38,612 nt of DNA from Comamonadaceae bacterium CD01. GTDB taxonomy: Bacteria; Pseudomonadota; Gammaproteobacteria; Burkholderiales; Burkholderiaceae_C. The DNA lies in NCBI GenBank assembly GCA_002894305.1, contig PGEI01000020.1, positions 1-38,612 of the forward strand, given 5' to 3'. This document shows, piece after piece, positions 16,876-27,145 of the stretch; the first letter of the stretch is position 1, and every line of letters starts with the position of its first letter. The translations under genes were made by a program, and so were the position numbers. Under the pieces are notes generated by a model. That model was not told where the DNA came from. It searched no databases and was given only the letters and a program-made list of their open reading frames with translations.

Positions 16876-19527
16876 ATGACCGAGTTTGCCAAAGAAACCC
16901 TGCCCATCAGCCTGGAAGAGGAGATGCGGCGCAGTTACCTTGATTACGCAATGAGCGTGATCGTGGGCCGTGCCCTGCCCGATGCACGCGATGGCTTGAA
17001 GCCGGTCCATCGCCGTGTGCTCTACGCGATGCACGAGCTTAACAACGACTGGAACCGCCCGTACAAGAAGTCGGCGCGTATCGTCGGCGACGTGATCGGT
17101 AAATACCACCCGCACGGCGACAGCGCGGTGTACAACACTATCGTGCGCATGGCGCAGGACTTCTCGCTGCGCCACATGCTGGTCGATGGCCAGGGCAACT
17201 TCGGCAGCGTGGACGGCGACAGCGCCGCCGCGATGCGCTACACCGAAATCCGCCTGTCGAAGATCGCCCACGAGATGCTGGCCGACATCGACAGGGAGAC
17301 GGTGGATTTCGGCCCCAACTACGACGGCAGCGAAAGCGAGCCGCTGGTGCTGCCCAGCCGCCTGCCCAACCTGCTGGTCAACGGCAGCGCCGGCATTGCG
17401 GTGGGCATGGCGACCAACATTCCGCCGCATAACCTGAACGAGGTGGTCGACGCCTGCCTGCACTTGCTGCAGCACCCTGAGGCCGGCATCGACGAGCTGA
17501 TGGAGATCATTCCCGCGCCCGACTTTCCGACGGCCGGCATCATCTACGGCATCACCGGAGTCAAGGAAGGCTACCGCACCGGGCGCGGCAAGGTGGTGAT
17601 GCGCGCCAAAGTGCATTTCGAGGACATCGACCGCGGCCAGCGCCAGGCGATCATCGTCGACGAGCTGCCCTACCAGGTCAACAAAAAGACGCTGCAGGAG
17701 CGCATGGCCGAGCTGGTGCACGAGAAGAAGCTCGAAGGCATCAGCCACATCCAGGACGAGTCGGACAAGTCCGGCATGCGCCTGGTGATCGAGCTCAAGC
17801 GTGGCGAAGTGCCCGAGGTGGTGCTCAACAACCTGTACAAGCAGACGCAGTTGCAGGACACCTTCGGCATGAACATGGTCGCGCTAATCGACGGCCAACC
17901 GAAATTGTGCAACCTCAAGGATCTGATCGAGGTCTTCATCGGCCACCGCCGCGAGGTCGTCACGCGCCGCACTGTGTTCGAGCTGCGCAAGGCGCGCGAC
18001 CGAGGCCATGTGCTCGAAGGCCTGGCCGTGGCGCTGGCGAACATCGACGAATTCATCCGCATCATCCGCGAATCGCCCACGCCCCCCGTGGCCAAGGCCG
18101 AGCTGATGGCGCGCAGCTGGGACAGCCAGTTGGTGCGCGAAATGCTGACCCGCACCCGCGAGGACGGCGCCGTGGTGAATGCCGACGACTACCGCCCCGA
18201 GGGGCTGGAGCGCGAATACGGCATGCAGGCCGGCGGCCTGTACCGCCTGTCGGACACGCAGGCGCAGGAGATTCTGCAGATGCGCCTGCAGCGTCTCACG
18301 GGCCTGGAGCAGGACAAGATCGTCGCCGAATACAAGGACATCATGGCGCACATCGAGGATCTGCTGGACATCCTCGCCAGGCCCGAGCGGGTGTCGGTCA
18401 TCATCAGCGACGAACTGACCGCGGTGAAGACCGAATTCGGCCAGACCAAGCTCGGCGCACGCCGCAGCGAGATCGAGCACAGCGCGCAGGACCTGTCGAC
18501 GGAAGACCTGATCACGCCCACCGACATGGTGGTGACGCTCTCGCACACCGGCTACATCAAGAGCCAGCCCTTGAGCGAATACCGCTCCCAGCGGCGCGGC
18601 GGGCGCGGCAAGCAGGCCACAGCCACCAAGGACGACGACTGGATCGACCAGCTGTTCATCGCCAACACGCACGACTGGATTCTGTGCTTCTCCAACCGCG
18701 GGCGGCTGTATTGGCTCAAGGTCTGGGAGGTGCCCGCCGGCTCGCGCGGCTCGCGCGGGCGGCCCATCGTCAACATGTTCCCGCTGCAGGACGGCGAGAA
18801 GATCAACGTCGTGCTGCCGCTCACCGGCGAGATGCGCCACTTCCCCGAGGATCACTACGTCTTCATGGCGACCAGCATGGGCACCGTGAAGAAGACCGCG
18901 CTGTCCGAGTTCTCCAACCCGCGCAAGGTCGGCATCATCGCCGTCGGCCTGGACGAGGGCGACTTCCTGATCGGCGCGGCGCTGACCGACGGTGCGCACG
19001 ACGTGATGCTGTTCTCCGACGGTGGCAAGGCGGTGCGCTTCGACGAGAACGACGTGCGCCCGATGGGCCGCAACGCCCGCGGCGTGCGCGGCATGTCGCT
19101 CGACGAGGGCCAGAGCGTGATCGCCATGCTGGTGGCAGAGGACGAAGCACAGTCCGTGCTCACGGCCACCGAAAACGGCTACGGCAAGCGCACCAGCATC
19201 ACCGAATACACGCGCCACGGCCGGGGCACCAAGGGCATGATCGCGATCCAGCAGAGCGAGCGCAACGGCCGCGTCGTCGCCGCCACGCTGGTGCGCGCCG
19301 ACGACGAGATCATGCTGATCACCGACACCGGCGTGCTTGTGCGCACCCGCGTCGCCGAGATCCGCGAGCTTGGCCGCGCCACCCAGGGCGTCACGCTGAT
19401 TTCGCTCGACGAGGGCGCCAAGCTCTCGGGCCTGCAGCGCATCGTCGAGAACGACGCCAACGAACAACCCCAGGACAGCGACGACGCAGGCGATACGCCC
19501 ACGCCGCCCGCCGCCGACCAGGACTGA
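16876..19527 (+). CDS. gyrA: DNA gyrase subunit A
   Basis: This 883-residue breakage-reunion subunit of gyrase works with GyrB to introduce negative supercoils. The catalytic Tyr122 is in AMRYTEIRL. The quinolone-resistance region reads [17 protein letters not shown] with Ser83 and Asn87 in E. coli-equivalent numbering; most GyrA proteins I know have Asp or Glu at 87. The C-terminal beta-pinwheel contains the GyrA box QRRGGRGK needed for DNA wrapping, and the protein ends in an acidic tail ([17 protein letters not shown]). The ATG at 16876 was chosen because [16 protein letters not shown] is the family start; an upstream TTG at 16861 is in frame but unnecessary. serC follows after 116 bases. 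Confidence 0.98.
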   Translation: MTEFAKETLPISLEEEMRRSYLDYAMSVIVGRALPDARDGLKPVHRRVLYAMHELNNDWNRPYKKSARIVGDVIGKYHPHGDSAVYNTIVRMAQDFSLRHMLVDGQGNFGSVDGDSAAAMRYTEIRLSKIAHEMLADIDRETVDFGPNYDGSESEPLVLPSRLPNLLVNGSAGIAVGMATNIPPHNLNEVVDACLHLLQHPEAGIDELMEIIPAPDFPTAGIIYGITGVKEGYRTGRGKVVMRAKVHFEDIDRGQRQAIIVDELPYQVNKKTLQERMAELVHEKKLEGISHIQDESDKSGMRLVIELKRGEVPEVVLNNLYKQTQLQDTFGMNMVALIDGQPKLCNLKDLIEVFIGHRREVVTRRTVFELRKARDRGHVLEGLAVALANIDEFIRIIRESPTPPVAKAELMARSWDSQLVREMLTRTREDGAVVNADDYRPEGLEREYGMQAGGLYRLSDTQAQEILQMRLQRLTGLEQDKIVAEYKDIMAHIEDLLDILARPERVSVIISDELTAVKTEFGQTKLGARRSEIEHSAQDLSTEDLITPTDMVVTLSHTGYIKSQPLSEYRSQRRGGRGKQATATKDDDWIDQLFIANTHDWILCFSNRGRLYWLKVWEVPAGSRGSRGRPIVNMFPLQDGEKINVVLPLTGEMRHFPEDHYVFMATSMGTVKKTALSEFSNPRKVGIIAVGLDEGDFLIGAALTDGAHDVMLFSDGGKAVRFDENDVRPMGRNARGVRGMSLDEGQSVIAMLVAEDEAQSVLTATENGYGKRTSITEYTRHGRGTKGMIAIQQSERNGRVVAATLVRADDEIMLITDTGVLVRTRVAEIRELGRATQGVTLISLDEGAKLSGLQRIVENDANEQPQDSDDAGDTPTPPAADQD

Positions 19528-19533
19528 CCCCCC

Positions 19534-19568
19534 GCGTGGCCCGCCGGCAGCGCGCCGGCGGACCACGC
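19534..19568 (+). terminator. Long GC-rich hairpin between gyrA and serC
   Basis: GCGTGG and CCGCCGGC (19534-19548) pair with GCCGGCGG and CCACGC (19554-19568), giving 14 base pairs with one C-A mismatch and an AGCGC loop, six bases after the gyrA stop. There is no T run, so it may be a transcript-stabilising or attenuating structure rather than a classic terminator. A second, smaller repeat (ACGCCG/CGGCGT near 19600-19620) lies before serC. Confidence 0.5.
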
Positions 19569-19643
19569 CCAACACCTCAGGCTTTTGTGCATCCCCGACA
19601 CGCCGGCCGCCGCGCGGCGTCGTCTCTTGCAGGAACCCAGACC

Positions 19644-20753
19644 ATGCAGCGTCCCTACAACTTCTCGGCCGGCCCGGCCGCCATCCCCGAAGAGGTGCTC
19701 CAGCGCGCCGCGGCCGAAATGCTCGACTGGCACGGCAGCGGCCTGGGCGTGATGGAGATGAGCCACCGCGGCAAGGAATTCGTCGCCATCTACGAGCAGG
19801 CGGAGGCCGACCTGCGCGACCTGCTGGCGGTGCCGCCCGAATTCAAGATCCTGTTCATGCAGGGCGGCGGCATTGCCGAGAACGCCATCGTCCCGCTGAA
19901 TCTCTCGCGCGCAGGCACGGTGGACTTCGTCGTCACCGGCAGCTGGAGCCAGAAGTCGCGCAAGGAAGCGCACAAATACGCGGCCGAGGTGCACACCGCA
20001 GCCTCCAGCGAGGACGGCGGCTTCACGACCATTCCGACCCCGGCGAGCTGGCAGCTGTCGCGCGGCGCCAGCTATGTGCACATCTGCAGCAATGAGACCA
20101 TCCACGGCACCGAGTTCCAGGAGCTGCCCGACCTCAAGGCCCTGGGCAGCGACGCGCCGCTGGTCATCGACTTTTCGTCGCACGTCGCATCGCGCCCGGT
20201 CGACTGGAGCCGCGTGGGCCTGGCCTTTGGCGGCGCGCAAAAGAACATCGGCCCGGCTGGGCTGACCATCGTCATCGTGCGGGGCGACCTGCTGGGCCAT
20301 GCGCTGCCGATCTGCCCCAGCGCCTTCGATTACAAAATCGTCGCCGACAACCACTCGGCCTACAACACGCCGCCCACCTGGGGCATCTACATGGCGGGGC
20401 TGACCTTCCAGTGGTTGAAAGCCCAGCGCGAAGGCGACGCCACCGGCGTGGCCGCGATGGAGCTGCGCAACATCGCCAAGGCGCAACTGCTGTACGACTT
20501 CATCGACCAGTCGTCGTTCTACGTCAACAAGGTCGCCCACCACTGCCGCTCGCGCATGAACATTCCCTTCCTGCTGCAGGACGATGCGCGCAACGACGCG
20601 TTCCTGGCCGGCGCGCGCGAGCGCGGCCTGCTGCAGCTCAAGGGCCACAAGAGCGTGGGCGGCATGCGCGCCAGCATCTACAACGCCATGCCGCTGGCCG
20701 GCGTGCAGGCGCTGATCGACTACATGCACGACTTCGAGCGCCAGCACGCCTGA
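19644..20753 (+). CDS. serC: Phosphoserine aminotransferase
   Basis: This 369-residue PLP enzyme transfers an amino group from glutamate to 3-phosphohydroxypyruvate in serine synthesis, and to the analogous intermediate of pyridoxal phosphate synthesis. The family start [19 protein letters not shown] is intact. The Schiff-base lysine is Lys200 in [23 protein letters not shown] and [15 protein letters not shown] are the substrate and cofactor-binding segments, and [16 protein letters not shown] marks the C-terminus. AGGA lies 11 bases before the ATG. Its position between gyrA and pheA is the conserved Burkholderiales arrangement. Confidence 0.97.
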   Translation: MQRPYNFSAGPAAIPEEVLQRAAAEMLDWHGSGLGVMEMSHRGKEFVAIYEQAEADLRDLLAVPPEFKILFMQGGGIAENAIVPLNLSRAGTVDFVVTGSWSQKSRKEAHKYAAEVHTAASSEDGGFTTIPTPASWQLSRGASYVHICSNETIHGTEFQELPDLKALGSDAPLVIDFSSHVASRPVDWSRVGLAFGGAQKNIGPAGLTIVIVRGDLLGHALPICPSAFDYKIVADNHSAYNTPPTWGIYMAGLTFQWLKAQREGDATGVAAMELRNIAKAQLLYDFIDQSSFYVNKVAHHCRSRMNIPFLLQDDARNDAFLAGARERGLLQLKGHKSVGGMRASIYNAMPLAGVQALIDYMHDFERQHA

Positions 20754-20806
20754 GAGACGCCCCGATCCGCCAGCGCCCTCCCTCCCCCGCCCGGAGCCAT
20801 CTGCTC

Positions 20807-21904
20807 ATGTCCGAACCCCAAGCCTCCCCCGACCTGGCGCAGCTGCGCGTGCAGATCGACTCCATCGACCAGCAACTGCTGCAGTTGCTGAACGCGCGCG
20901 CCCACGTGGCCGAGCAGGTCGGCGAGATCAAGAAACGCGAAGGATCGCCGTTTTTCCGCCCCGACCGCGTGGCCCAGGTGATCGAGAAGATCACCCGCGC
21001 CAACCCCGGACCGCTCAAGGACGTGCATGTCTCGGCCATTTGGCGCGAGATCATGTCTGCCTGCCTGGCGCTGGAGTCGCCCCAGCGCGTCGCGGTACTC
21101 GGCCCCGAGGGCACGTTCTGCGAACAAGCTGCGCTCGAATACTTCGGCGGCGCGGCCGACCTCATGTACTGCAACAGCTTTGACGAGGTCTTCCACGCCA
21201 CGGCTGCGGGCAGCGCGCAATATGGCGTCGTCGGCGTGGAAAACTCCAACGAGGGCGTGGTCACACGCTCGCTGGACATGTTCTTGCACACGCCCTGCCA
21301 TGTCGTGGGCGAGGTGAGCCTTCTGGTGCGCCACAACCTGCTACGCCTGACCAGCGACGCCGAGAACATCGAAGCCGTGCTGGCCCACCCACAGGCGCTG
21401 GCACAGTGCCACGCCTGGCTGTCCAAGCACCTGCCGCACGCCGAGCGCCGCCCGGTCAACAGCAATGCCGAAGGCGCGCGGATGGCCGCAACCAACCCGG
21501 CCTGGGCCGGCATTGCCAGCGAGCGCGCCGGCCAGCAGTTCGGCCTGCACGTAGTGGCGCACGCCATCCAGGACGAGGCCTACAACCGCACGCGCTTTGC
21601 CATCATCTGCCTGCCGCATACGCTGGCCACGCCCGCGCCCACCGGGCGCGACTGCACCAGCCTGATCATCTCGGTGCCCAACCGCCCCGGCGCGGTGCAC
21701 GACCTGCTGGTGCCGCTCAAAAAGCACGGCGTATCCATGACGCGCTTCGAGTCGCGCCCGGCGCGCACCGGCCAGTGGGAGTACTACTTCTACATCGACA
21801 TCGCCGGCCACCCCAGCCAGCCCCACGTGGCCCAGGCGCTCGACGAGCTGCAGCACATGTGCGCCTTCTACAAGCTGCTGGGCTCCTACCCCACCGCGGC
21901 GTGA
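20807..21904 (+). CDS. pheA: Bifunctional chorismate mutase / prephenate dehydratase (P-protein)
   Basis: This 365-residue enzyme makes phenylpyruvate from chorismate through prephenate. Residues about 8-90 are an AroQ-type chorismate mutase (LRVQIDSIDQQLLQLLNARA, RPDRVAQVIEKI). Residues about 97-275 are the prephenate dehydratase domain (VAVLGPEGTFCEQAALEYF, GVVGVENSNEGVV) with the catalytic Thr-Arg-Phe in YNRTRFAIIC. Residues about 285-365 are an ACT domain for phenylalanine feedback, with PNRPGAVHDLL and the ESRP motif. GGAG precedes the ATG by ten bases. tyrA begins 14 bases after its stop. Confidence 0.97.
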   Translation: MSEPQASPDLAQLRVQIDSIDQQLLQLLNARAHVAEQVGEIKKREGSPFFRPDRVAQVIEKITRANPGPLKDVHVSAIWREIMSACLALESPQRVAVLGPEGTFCEQAALEYFGGAADLMYCNSFDEVFHATAAGSAQYGVVGVENSNEGVVTRSLDMFLHTPCHVVGEVSLLVRHNLLRLTSDAENIEAVLAHPQALAQCHAWLSKHLPHAERRPVNSNAEGARMAATNPAWAGIASERAGQQFGLHVVAHAIQDEAYNRTRFAIICLPHTLATPAPTGRDCTSLIISVPNRPGAVHDLLVPLKKHGVSMTRFESRPARTGQWEYYFYIDIAGHPSQPHVAQALDELQHMCAFYKLLGSYPTAA

Positions 21905-21918
21905 AGGAGCCAGAGACG

Positions 21919-22800
21919 ATGTTCGAACAATTGGGGTTGATCGGCTGCGGCCTGATGGGCGGCTCGTTCGCGCTGGCGCTGAAACAAGCGGGCCTGGTCA
22001 AGCGCGTCGTCGGCTACAGCAAGTCACCGTCGACCACCGAGCGCGCCCGCGAGCTGGGCGTGATCGACGTCGAGGCGCCGTCGGCACTGCTGGCCGCCGC
22101 AGGCGCCGACATCGTGCTGCTGGCCGTGCCCGTGGCCGCCACCGAGGTTACGCTCAAGGCGATTCGCCACCTGGTCACGCCGCAGACGCTGGTGATGGAC
22201 GTGGGCTCGACCAAGCAGGACGTGGTGCAGGCCGCGCGCAGCGCGCTGGGCAACAGCGTGGGCTCGTTCGTTCCCGCCCACCCGATCACCGGACGCGAGG
22301 TCGCCGGCGTCGAGCACGCCCAGGCTGACCTGTACCGCGGCTGCCAGGTCATCCTGACGCCCACCGAGCGCACGCTCACGGCCCAGCTGCGCCGTGCCGA
22401 GCAGTTGTGGAGCGCGCTGGGCTGCCAGGTCAGCACCATGGCGCCGGAGCACCACGACACCGCATTCGCCGCGGTCAGCCACCTGCCCCACCTGCTGGCG
22501 TTCGCGCTGCTCAACAGCATCATTGGCCAGGAGCGCAGCAACACGCTGCTGCAACTGGCCGGCCCGGGTTTTCGCGATTTCACGCGCATTGCCGCGGGCG
22601 ACCCAAAAATCTGGCGCGACATCCTGCGCGCCAACCGCACCGAAGTGCTGGCGCAGTCGCGCCTGTTCGAGCAGGCTCTGCAGCAGTTGCAGGCCGCGAT
22701 GCAGGAGGACGACACCCAGCACCTGGAAGACCTGCTGACGCTGGCCAGCTCCACCCGTGCGCACTGGCGCATGGGCCAGTCGCACAGCCACGAGGATTGA
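21919..22800 (+). CDS. tyrA: Prephenate dehydrogenase
   Basis: This 293-residue NAD(P)-dependent enzyme oxidatively decarboxylates prephenate to 4-hydroxyphenylpyruvate for tyrosine. The nucleotide-binding fold begins at once ([19 protein letters not shown], glycines 9, 11 and 14). [28 protein letters not shown] and [12 protein letters not shown] are the conserved active-site segments, and [20 protein letters not shown] is the typical C-terminal signature. It is a single-domain form without a fused chorismate mutase or ACT domain. AAGGAG lies nine bases before the ATG. The aroA-cmk gene starts eight bases after its stop, so pheA, tyrA and aroA-cmk look cotranscribed. Confidence 0.95.
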   Translation: MFEQLGLIGCGLMGGSFALALKQAGLVKRVVGYSKSPSTTERARELGVIDVEAPSALLAAAGADIVLLAVPVAATEVTLKAIRHLVTPQTLVMDVGSTKQDVVQAARSALGNSVGSFVPAHPITGREVAGVEHAQADLYRGCQVILTPTERTLTAQLRRAEQLWSALGCQVSTMAPEHHDTAFAAVSHLPHLLAFALLNSIIGQERSNTLLQLAGPGFRDFTRIAAGDPKIWRDILRANRTEVLAQSRLFEQALQQLQAAMQEDDTQHLEDLLTLASSTRAHWRMGQSHSHED

Positions 22801-22808
22801 CGAGGCCG

Positions 22809-24827
22809 ATGTACACCACCGACTTTCTTGACCTGCCCGCGCTGCGCTTGGCCGGCGGCAGCGTGCGCCTGCCCGGCTCCAAGAGCATTTCCAACCGCGT
22901 GCTGCTGCTGGCCGCGCTCAGCGAAGGCACGACCGAGGTGCACGACCTGCTGGCCAGCGACGACACCGCGGTGATGCTGGACGCGCTGGCCGCCATTGGT
23001 TGCACCGTTGAACATGTGGACGCGCGCACGGTGCGCATCACCGGCCTGGGCGCGCGCGCGCCGCGCTCGCCCGCAAAGCTGTTTCTGGGCAACGCCGGCA
23101 CCGCCATGCGCCCGCTCACCGCGGCGCTGGCGCTGATGCTGGGCGACTTCACGCTCTCGGGCGTGCCGCGCATGCACGAGCGCCCGATCGGCGACCTGGT
23201 CGACGCACTGCGCCAGCTCGGCTGCGCCATCGACTATCTGGGCCAGCCCGGCTACCCGCCGCTGTCCATCGCCCAGGGCGGCGGCGTTCCTCCGCTGCAG
23301 CTGGCCGCACCCATTCAGGTGCGCGGCGACGTCTCCAGCCAGTTTCTCACCGCACTGCTGATGGCGCTGCCGCTGGCTGCCCGTGAGCAGGACGTGGTGA
23401 TCGAGGCGGTCGGCGAGCTGATCTCCAAGCCCTACATCGAGATCACGCTGGCGCTGCTGGCGCGCTTTGGCATTGCGGTGCAGCGCCAGGGCTGGCAGCG
23501 CTTCACCATCGCCGCCGGCAGCCGCTACCGCTCGCCCGGCAGCATCCATGTCGAGGCGGACGCCTCCTCGGCCAGCTATTTCATTGCACTGGGGGCGCTT
23601 GCCGGCAGCGGCGACGGCGTGCGCATCGAGGGCGTGGGCCTGGACTCGATCCAGGGCGACATCCGCTTCGTCGACGCCGCGCGTGCCATGGGCGCGCAGG
23701 TGGACGGCGGCGACAACTGGCTGCAAGTGCGCCGCGGCAGCTGGCCGCTCAAGGCCATCGCCCTGGACTGCAACCACATTCCCGACGCCGCAATGACGCT
23801 GGCCGTCATGGCGCTGTACGCCGACGGCCCCAGCCTGCTCACCAACATCGCCAGCTGGCGCGTCAAGGAAACCGACCGCCTGGCCGCGATGGCCTGCGAG
23901 CTGCGCAAGCTCGGCGCCACCGTCGAGGAAGGCGCCGACTTTCTGCGCGTCGACCCGCTGCCCGCGGCGGCCGACTGGCGCGCCGCGCGCATCCACACCT
24001 ACGACGACCACCGCATCGCGATGTGCTTCTCGCTGGCCGCGTTCAACCCGGCACGGCTGCCGGTGCGCATCGAAGACCCGCGCTGCGTCGCCAAGACCTT
24101 CCCCGACTACTTCGAGGCGTTGTTCAGCGTCGCGCAGGCCCAGTCCGGCGCCGTCCCGGTGATCTGCATCGACGGGCCCACCGCCTCGGGCAAGGGCACG
24201 GTGGCCTCGCTCGTGGCGCAACGGCTGGGCTACGCCTTTCTCGACTCGGGCGCGCTGTATCGCGCAACAGCCTTGGCCGCAGCCAGGGCCGGCCTGGTCA
24301 TGGAACCCGGCAACGAGGCCGCGATTGCAGTCATCGCCCGCCAGCTGCCGATACGCTTTGACGGCGAACGCATCTGGCTGGCCGACGAGGACGTGAGCGA
24401 GGCGCTGCGCCTGGAGGCGACCGGCGCCGACGCCTCGCGCATCTCGGCCATGGCCACGGTGCGCACCGCGCTGCTCGATCTGCAGCACGGCTTTGCCCGC
24501 CTGCCCGGCCTGGTGGCCGACGGGCGCGACATGGGCACGGTGATCTTCCCAACGGCGCCGCTGAAGGTTTTCATGACCGCCAGCGCCGCCTGCCGCGCCG
24601 AGCGGCGCCACAAACAGTTGATTTCGAAGGGAATCGACGCTAAAATCGACAGTCTTCGCGCAGATCTGGAGGCGCGCGACGCACGCGATCAGAGTCGCGC
24701 CGTCGCACCGCTCAAGCCCGCGCAAGACGCCCTGCTGCTGGACAATTCCACGCTGACGATCGAAGAGACCGTCGCCCAGGTTCTCGCCTGGTGGCAGGAG
24801 CGCCAGCCCTTCGCCCCCGTTGGCTGA
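22809..24827 (+). CDS. aroA-cmk: Fused EPSP synthase / cytidylate kinase
   Basis: This single 672-residue reading frame joins two enzymes. Residues 1 to about 440 are 3-phosphoshikimate 1-carboxyvinyltransferase (AroA, shikimate pathway), with [29 protein letters not shown], the [14 protein letters not shown] segment, KETDRLAAM and [10 protein letters not shown] short linker ([12 protein letters not shown]) leads to residues about 452-672, cytidylate kinase (CMP/dCMP phosphorylation). That part shows the P-loop GPTASGKGT at 456-464, [19 protein letters not shown], the [10 protein letters not shown] motif and a C-terminal [14 protein letters not shown]. In many bacteria these are adjacent separate genes; the fusion is known in some Burkholderiales. 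All key motifs of both halves are intact. Confidence 0.96.
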   Translation: MYTTDFLDLPALRLAGGSVRLPGSKSISNRVLLLAALSEGTTEVHDLLASDDTAVMLDALAAIGCTVEHVDARTVRITGLGARAPRSPAKLFLGNAGTAMRPLTAALALMLGDFTLSGVPRMHERPIGDLVDALRQLGCAIDYLGQPGYPPLSIAQGGGVPPLQLAAPIQVRGDVSSQFLTALLMALPLAAREQDVVIEAVGELISKPYIEITLALLARFGIAVQRQGWQRFTIAAGSRYRSPGSIHVEADASSASYFIALGALAGSGDGVRIEGVGLDSIQGDIRFVDAARAMGAQVDGGDNWLQVRRGSWPLKAIALDCNHIPDAAMTLAVMALYADGPSLLTNIASWRVKETDRLAAMACELRKLGATVEEGADFLRVDPLPAAADWRAARIHTYDDHRIAMCFSLAAFNPARLPVRIEDPRCVAKTFPDYFEALFSVAQAQSGAVPVICIDGPTASGKGTVASLVAQRLGYAFLDSGALYRATALAAARAGLVMEPGNEAAIAVIARQLPIRFDGERIWLADEDVSEALRLEATGADASRISAMATVRTALLDLQHGFARLPGLVADGRDMGTVIFPTAPLKVFMTASAACRAERRHKQLISKGIDAKIDSLRADLEARDARDQSRAVAPLKPAQDALLLDNSTLTIEETVAQVLAWWQERQPFAPVG

Positions 24828-24997
24828 AGGGCTGAAACCGGCCCACGCCGTCCCTGTCGCGCTGCACCCAGGCGCATTGACGGCGTGGTTTGTTCACTGC
24901 AAACCCGTGGTTCACCCCACACACCAGCCTGCGCTCACAGTCATAAAAACGGTCGCAATCATGCCTCCGGAAACCTGTGGTGCGCGCAAGGAAACAC
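24828..24997 (+). other. Leader region between cmk and rpsA
   Basis: This 170-base gap precedes rpsA. It holds a small hairpin (GGTTTG at 24887-24892 with CAAACC at 24900-24905) and a partial direct repeat GTGGTT...TTCAC / GTGGTTCAC (24885-24897, 24908-24916). In other bacteria S1 regulates its own translation through structured leader RNA, so these may be part of such a leader, but nothing here proves it. No good promoter was seen, and small reading frames in it look spurious. Confidence 0.3.
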
Positions 24998-26683
24998 ATG
25001 TCCGAATCTTTTGCCGCCCTGTTTGAAGAGTCGCTGCAACGCACCGAAATGCGCCCCGGCGAGGTCATCACCGCCGAAGTCGTCGCCGTCGAGCACAACT
25101 TCGTCGTCGTGAACGCTGGCCTGAAGTCCGAAGCGTACGTGCCGATCGACGAATTCAAGAACGACCAGGGCGAGATCGAAGTCCAGGTGGGCGACTTCGT
25201 GTCCGTCGCCGTCGTGACGCCCGAGAACGGCTACGGCGACACCATTCTCTCGCGCGACACCGCCAAGCGCCTGGCCTCCTGGCTGGCGCTGGAGCAAGCG
25301 CTCGAATCCGGCGAGTTCGTCAACGGCACGACCAGCGGCAAGGTCAAGGGCGGCCTCACCGTCATGGTCAACGGCATCCGCGCCTTCCTGCCCGGCTCGC
25401 TGATCGACACGCGCCCGGTCAAGGACCTGACGCCCTACGAGAACAAGACCCTGGAATTCAAGGTCATCAAGCTCGACCGCAAGCGCAACAACGTGGTGCT
25501 GAGCCGCCGCGCCGTCGTCGAAGCCTCGATGGGCGAAGAGCGCGAGAAGCTGCTGGCAACGCTCAAGGAAGGCGCCATCGTCAACGGCGTGGTCAAGAAC
25601 ATCACCGAGTACGGCGCCTTCGTCGACCTGGGTGGCATCGACGGCCTGCTGCACATCACCGACATGGCCTGGCGCCGCGTGCGCCACCCGAGCGAAGTGG
25701 TGCAACCCGGCCAGGAAATCACGGCCAAGATCCTCAAGTTCGACCAAGAGAAGCAACGCGTCTCGCTCGGCCTCAAGCAGCTGGGCGACGACCCGTGGAT
25801 GGGCGTCTCGCGCCGCTACCCCTCGGGCACCCGCCTGTTCGGCAAGGTCACCAACATTGCCGACTACGGCGCCTTCGTCGAGCTCGAGCCCGGCATCGAA
25901 GGCCTGGTGCACGTCTCCGAGATGGACTGGACCAACAAGAACGTGGCCCCCACCAAGCTGGTGTCGCTGGGCGACGAGGTCGAGGTCATGGTGCTGGACA
26001 TCGACGAGGACAAGCGCCGCATCAGCCTGGGCATGAAGCAGTGCAAGGCCAACCCGTGGCAAGAGTTTGCGCAGAACACCAAGCGCGGCGACCGCGTCAA
26101 GGGCCCGATCAAGTCGATCACCGACTTCGGCGTGTTCGTCGGCCTGGCTGCCGGCATCGACGGCCTGGTGCACCTGTCCGACCTGTCGTGGAACGAGCCG
26201 GGCGAGTCTGCAGTGCGCAACTACAAGAAGGGCCAGGAAGTCGACGCCATCGTGCTGGCCGTCGACGTCGAGCGCGAGCGCATCTCGCTGGGCATCAAGC
26301 AGCTGGACGGAGACCCGTTCACCACCTTCGTCACCATCAATGACAAGGGCTCGATCGTCTCCGGCAAGGTCAAGACCGTCGACGCCCGCGGCGCCGAAAT
26401 CGACCTGGGCGAGGACATTCTGGGCTACCTGCGCGCCTCCGAGATCTCGCGCGACCGCGTCGAAGACGCGCGCAACGTGCTCAAGGAAGGCGACGAGGTG
26501 TCCGCCGTCGTGACCAACATCGACCGCAAGAGCCGCAACATCCAGCTGTCGATCAAGGCCAAGGATCAGGTCGACCAGCAGGAAGCCATGGCCCACCTGT
26601 CGGCCCAGTCGTCCAAGGAGAACGCCGGTACGACCAGCCTGGGCGCCCTGCTGCGCGCCAAGCTGGACAACTCCGAGCGGTAA
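24998..26683 (+). CDS. rpsA: 30S ribosomal protein S1
   Basis: This 561-residue protein has six S1/OB repeats and delivers mRNA to the 30S subunit. Repeats are recognised by cores such as [96 protein letters not shown] and a final divergent repeat ending [12 protein letters not shown]. The length matches the usual 550-570 residues. The ATG at 24998 is preceded by AAGGA six bases upstream, so an in-frame ATG-like extension at 24977 was not used. Codon use is strongly biased to common GC-ending codons, as expected of a highly expressed gene. Two hairpins follow the gene. Confidence 0.98.
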   Translation: MSESFAALFEESLQRTEMRPGEVITAEVVAVEHNFVVVNAGLKSEAYVPIDEFKNDQGEIEVQVGDFVSVAVVTPENGYGDTILSRDTAKRLASWLALEQALESGEFVNGTTSGKVKGGLTVMVNGIRAFLPGSLIDTRPVKDLTPYENKTLEFKVIKLDRKRNNVVLSRRAVVEASMGEEREKLLATLKEGAIVNGVVKNITEYGAFVDLGGIDGLLHITDMAWRRVRHPSEVVQPGQEITAKILKFDQEKQRVSLGLKQLGDDPWMGVSRRYPSGTRLFGKVTNIADYGAFVELEPGIEGLVHVSEMDWTNKNVAPTKLVSLGDEVEVMVLDIDEDKRRISLGMKQCKANPWQEFAQNTKRGDRVKGPIKSITDFGVFVGLAAGIDGLVHLSDLSWNEPGESAVRNYKKGQEVDAIVLAVDVERERISLGIKQLDGDPFTTFVTINDKGSIVSGKVKTVDARGAEIDLGEDILGYLRASEISRDRVEDARNVLKEGDEVSAVVTNIDRKSRNIQLSIKAKDQVDQQEAMAHLSAQSSKENAGTTSLGALLRAKLDNSER

Positions 26684-26691
26684 TCTGGCCA

Positions 26692-26720
26692 CGCCAACCC
26701 GGTCACACCCCGGGTTGGCG
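26692..26720. terminator. Strong inverted repeat after rpsA
   Basis: A perfect 11-base stem, CGCCAACCCGG at 26692-26702 and CCGGGTTGGCG at 26710-26720, has a 7-base loop and begins nine bases after the rpsA stop. It lacks a T run. It probably forms a 3'-end protecting structure or works together with the canonical terminator just downstream. Confidence 0.55.
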
Positions 26721-26738
26721 CACCAGGCTCCTCGCATG

Positions 26739-26767
26739 AACGGGCGCCCGCGAGCGCCCGTTTTCAT
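26739..26767 (+). terminator. Rho-independent terminator of the rpsA transcript
   Basis: AACGGGCGC (26739-26747) pairs with GCGCCCGTT (26754-26762) around a CCGCGA loop and is followed by a T-rich tract (TTTTCATTTTTC from 26761). This is a standard intrinsic terminator ending the rpsA transcript before ihfB. Confidence 0.88.
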
Positions 26768-26808
26768 TTTTCAGAACGTGCCTACGTTCCCACTACCCAG
26801 AACCCGCC

Positions 26809-27102
26809 ATGATCCGATCCAATCTCGTCGAAGAACTCGCAGCCCGCTTCACCCAGCTCACGCAGCGCGACGCCGAATACGCGGTCAAGACCATTCTGGA
26901 CGCGGTCACGGATTCGCTGGTGCGCGGCCACCGCATCGAAATCCGCGGCTTTGGCAGCTTCAGCGTCACCCACCGCCCTGCCCGCCTGGGCCGCAACCCG
27001 CGCAGCGGCGAAGCGGTGCACATCCCGGCCAAGCGCGTGCCGCACTTCAAGCCGGGCAAGGCGCTGCGCGAGGGCGTCGACCGCGGCACCACGGCCGATT
27101 GA
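26809..27102 (+). CDS. ihfB: Integration host factor subunit beta
   Basis: This 97-residue DNA-bending protein of the HU/IHF family forms a heterodimer with IhfA. The start [14 protein letters not shown] is typical of the beta subunit, and [20 protein letters not shown] and [20 protein letters not shown] make up the beta arms. The intercalating proline is in the RNPRSGE turn. It follows rpsA across a strong terminator, the conserved position of ihfB in proteobacteria, so it probably has its own promoter in the short gap, though I could not assign one. lapA starts 43 bases after its stop. Confidence 0.96.
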   Translation: MIRSNLVEELAARFTQLTQRDAEYAVKTILDAVTDSLVRGHRIEIRGFGSFSVTHRPARLGRNPRSGEAVHIPAKRVPHFKPGKALREGVDRGTTAD

Positions 27103-27145
27103 GAGAGCTCCCGTCTTAGAATCGCCCGGAACACGGGACGCTCAC

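Noticed and set aside
16876-19527. ParC (topoisomerase IV) instead of GyrA
   Set aside because: The intact GyrA box QRRGGRGK, the acidic tail and the serC-pheA context identify GyrA.
17884-19575. 563-codon open frame antisense to gyrA
   Set aside because: gyrA is unambiguous here; the antisense frame has no motifs or start signals.
24820-25026. Small plus-strand open frame in the rpsA leader
   Set aside because: It overlaps the rpsA start in another frame and has no ribosome binding site or recognisable features.
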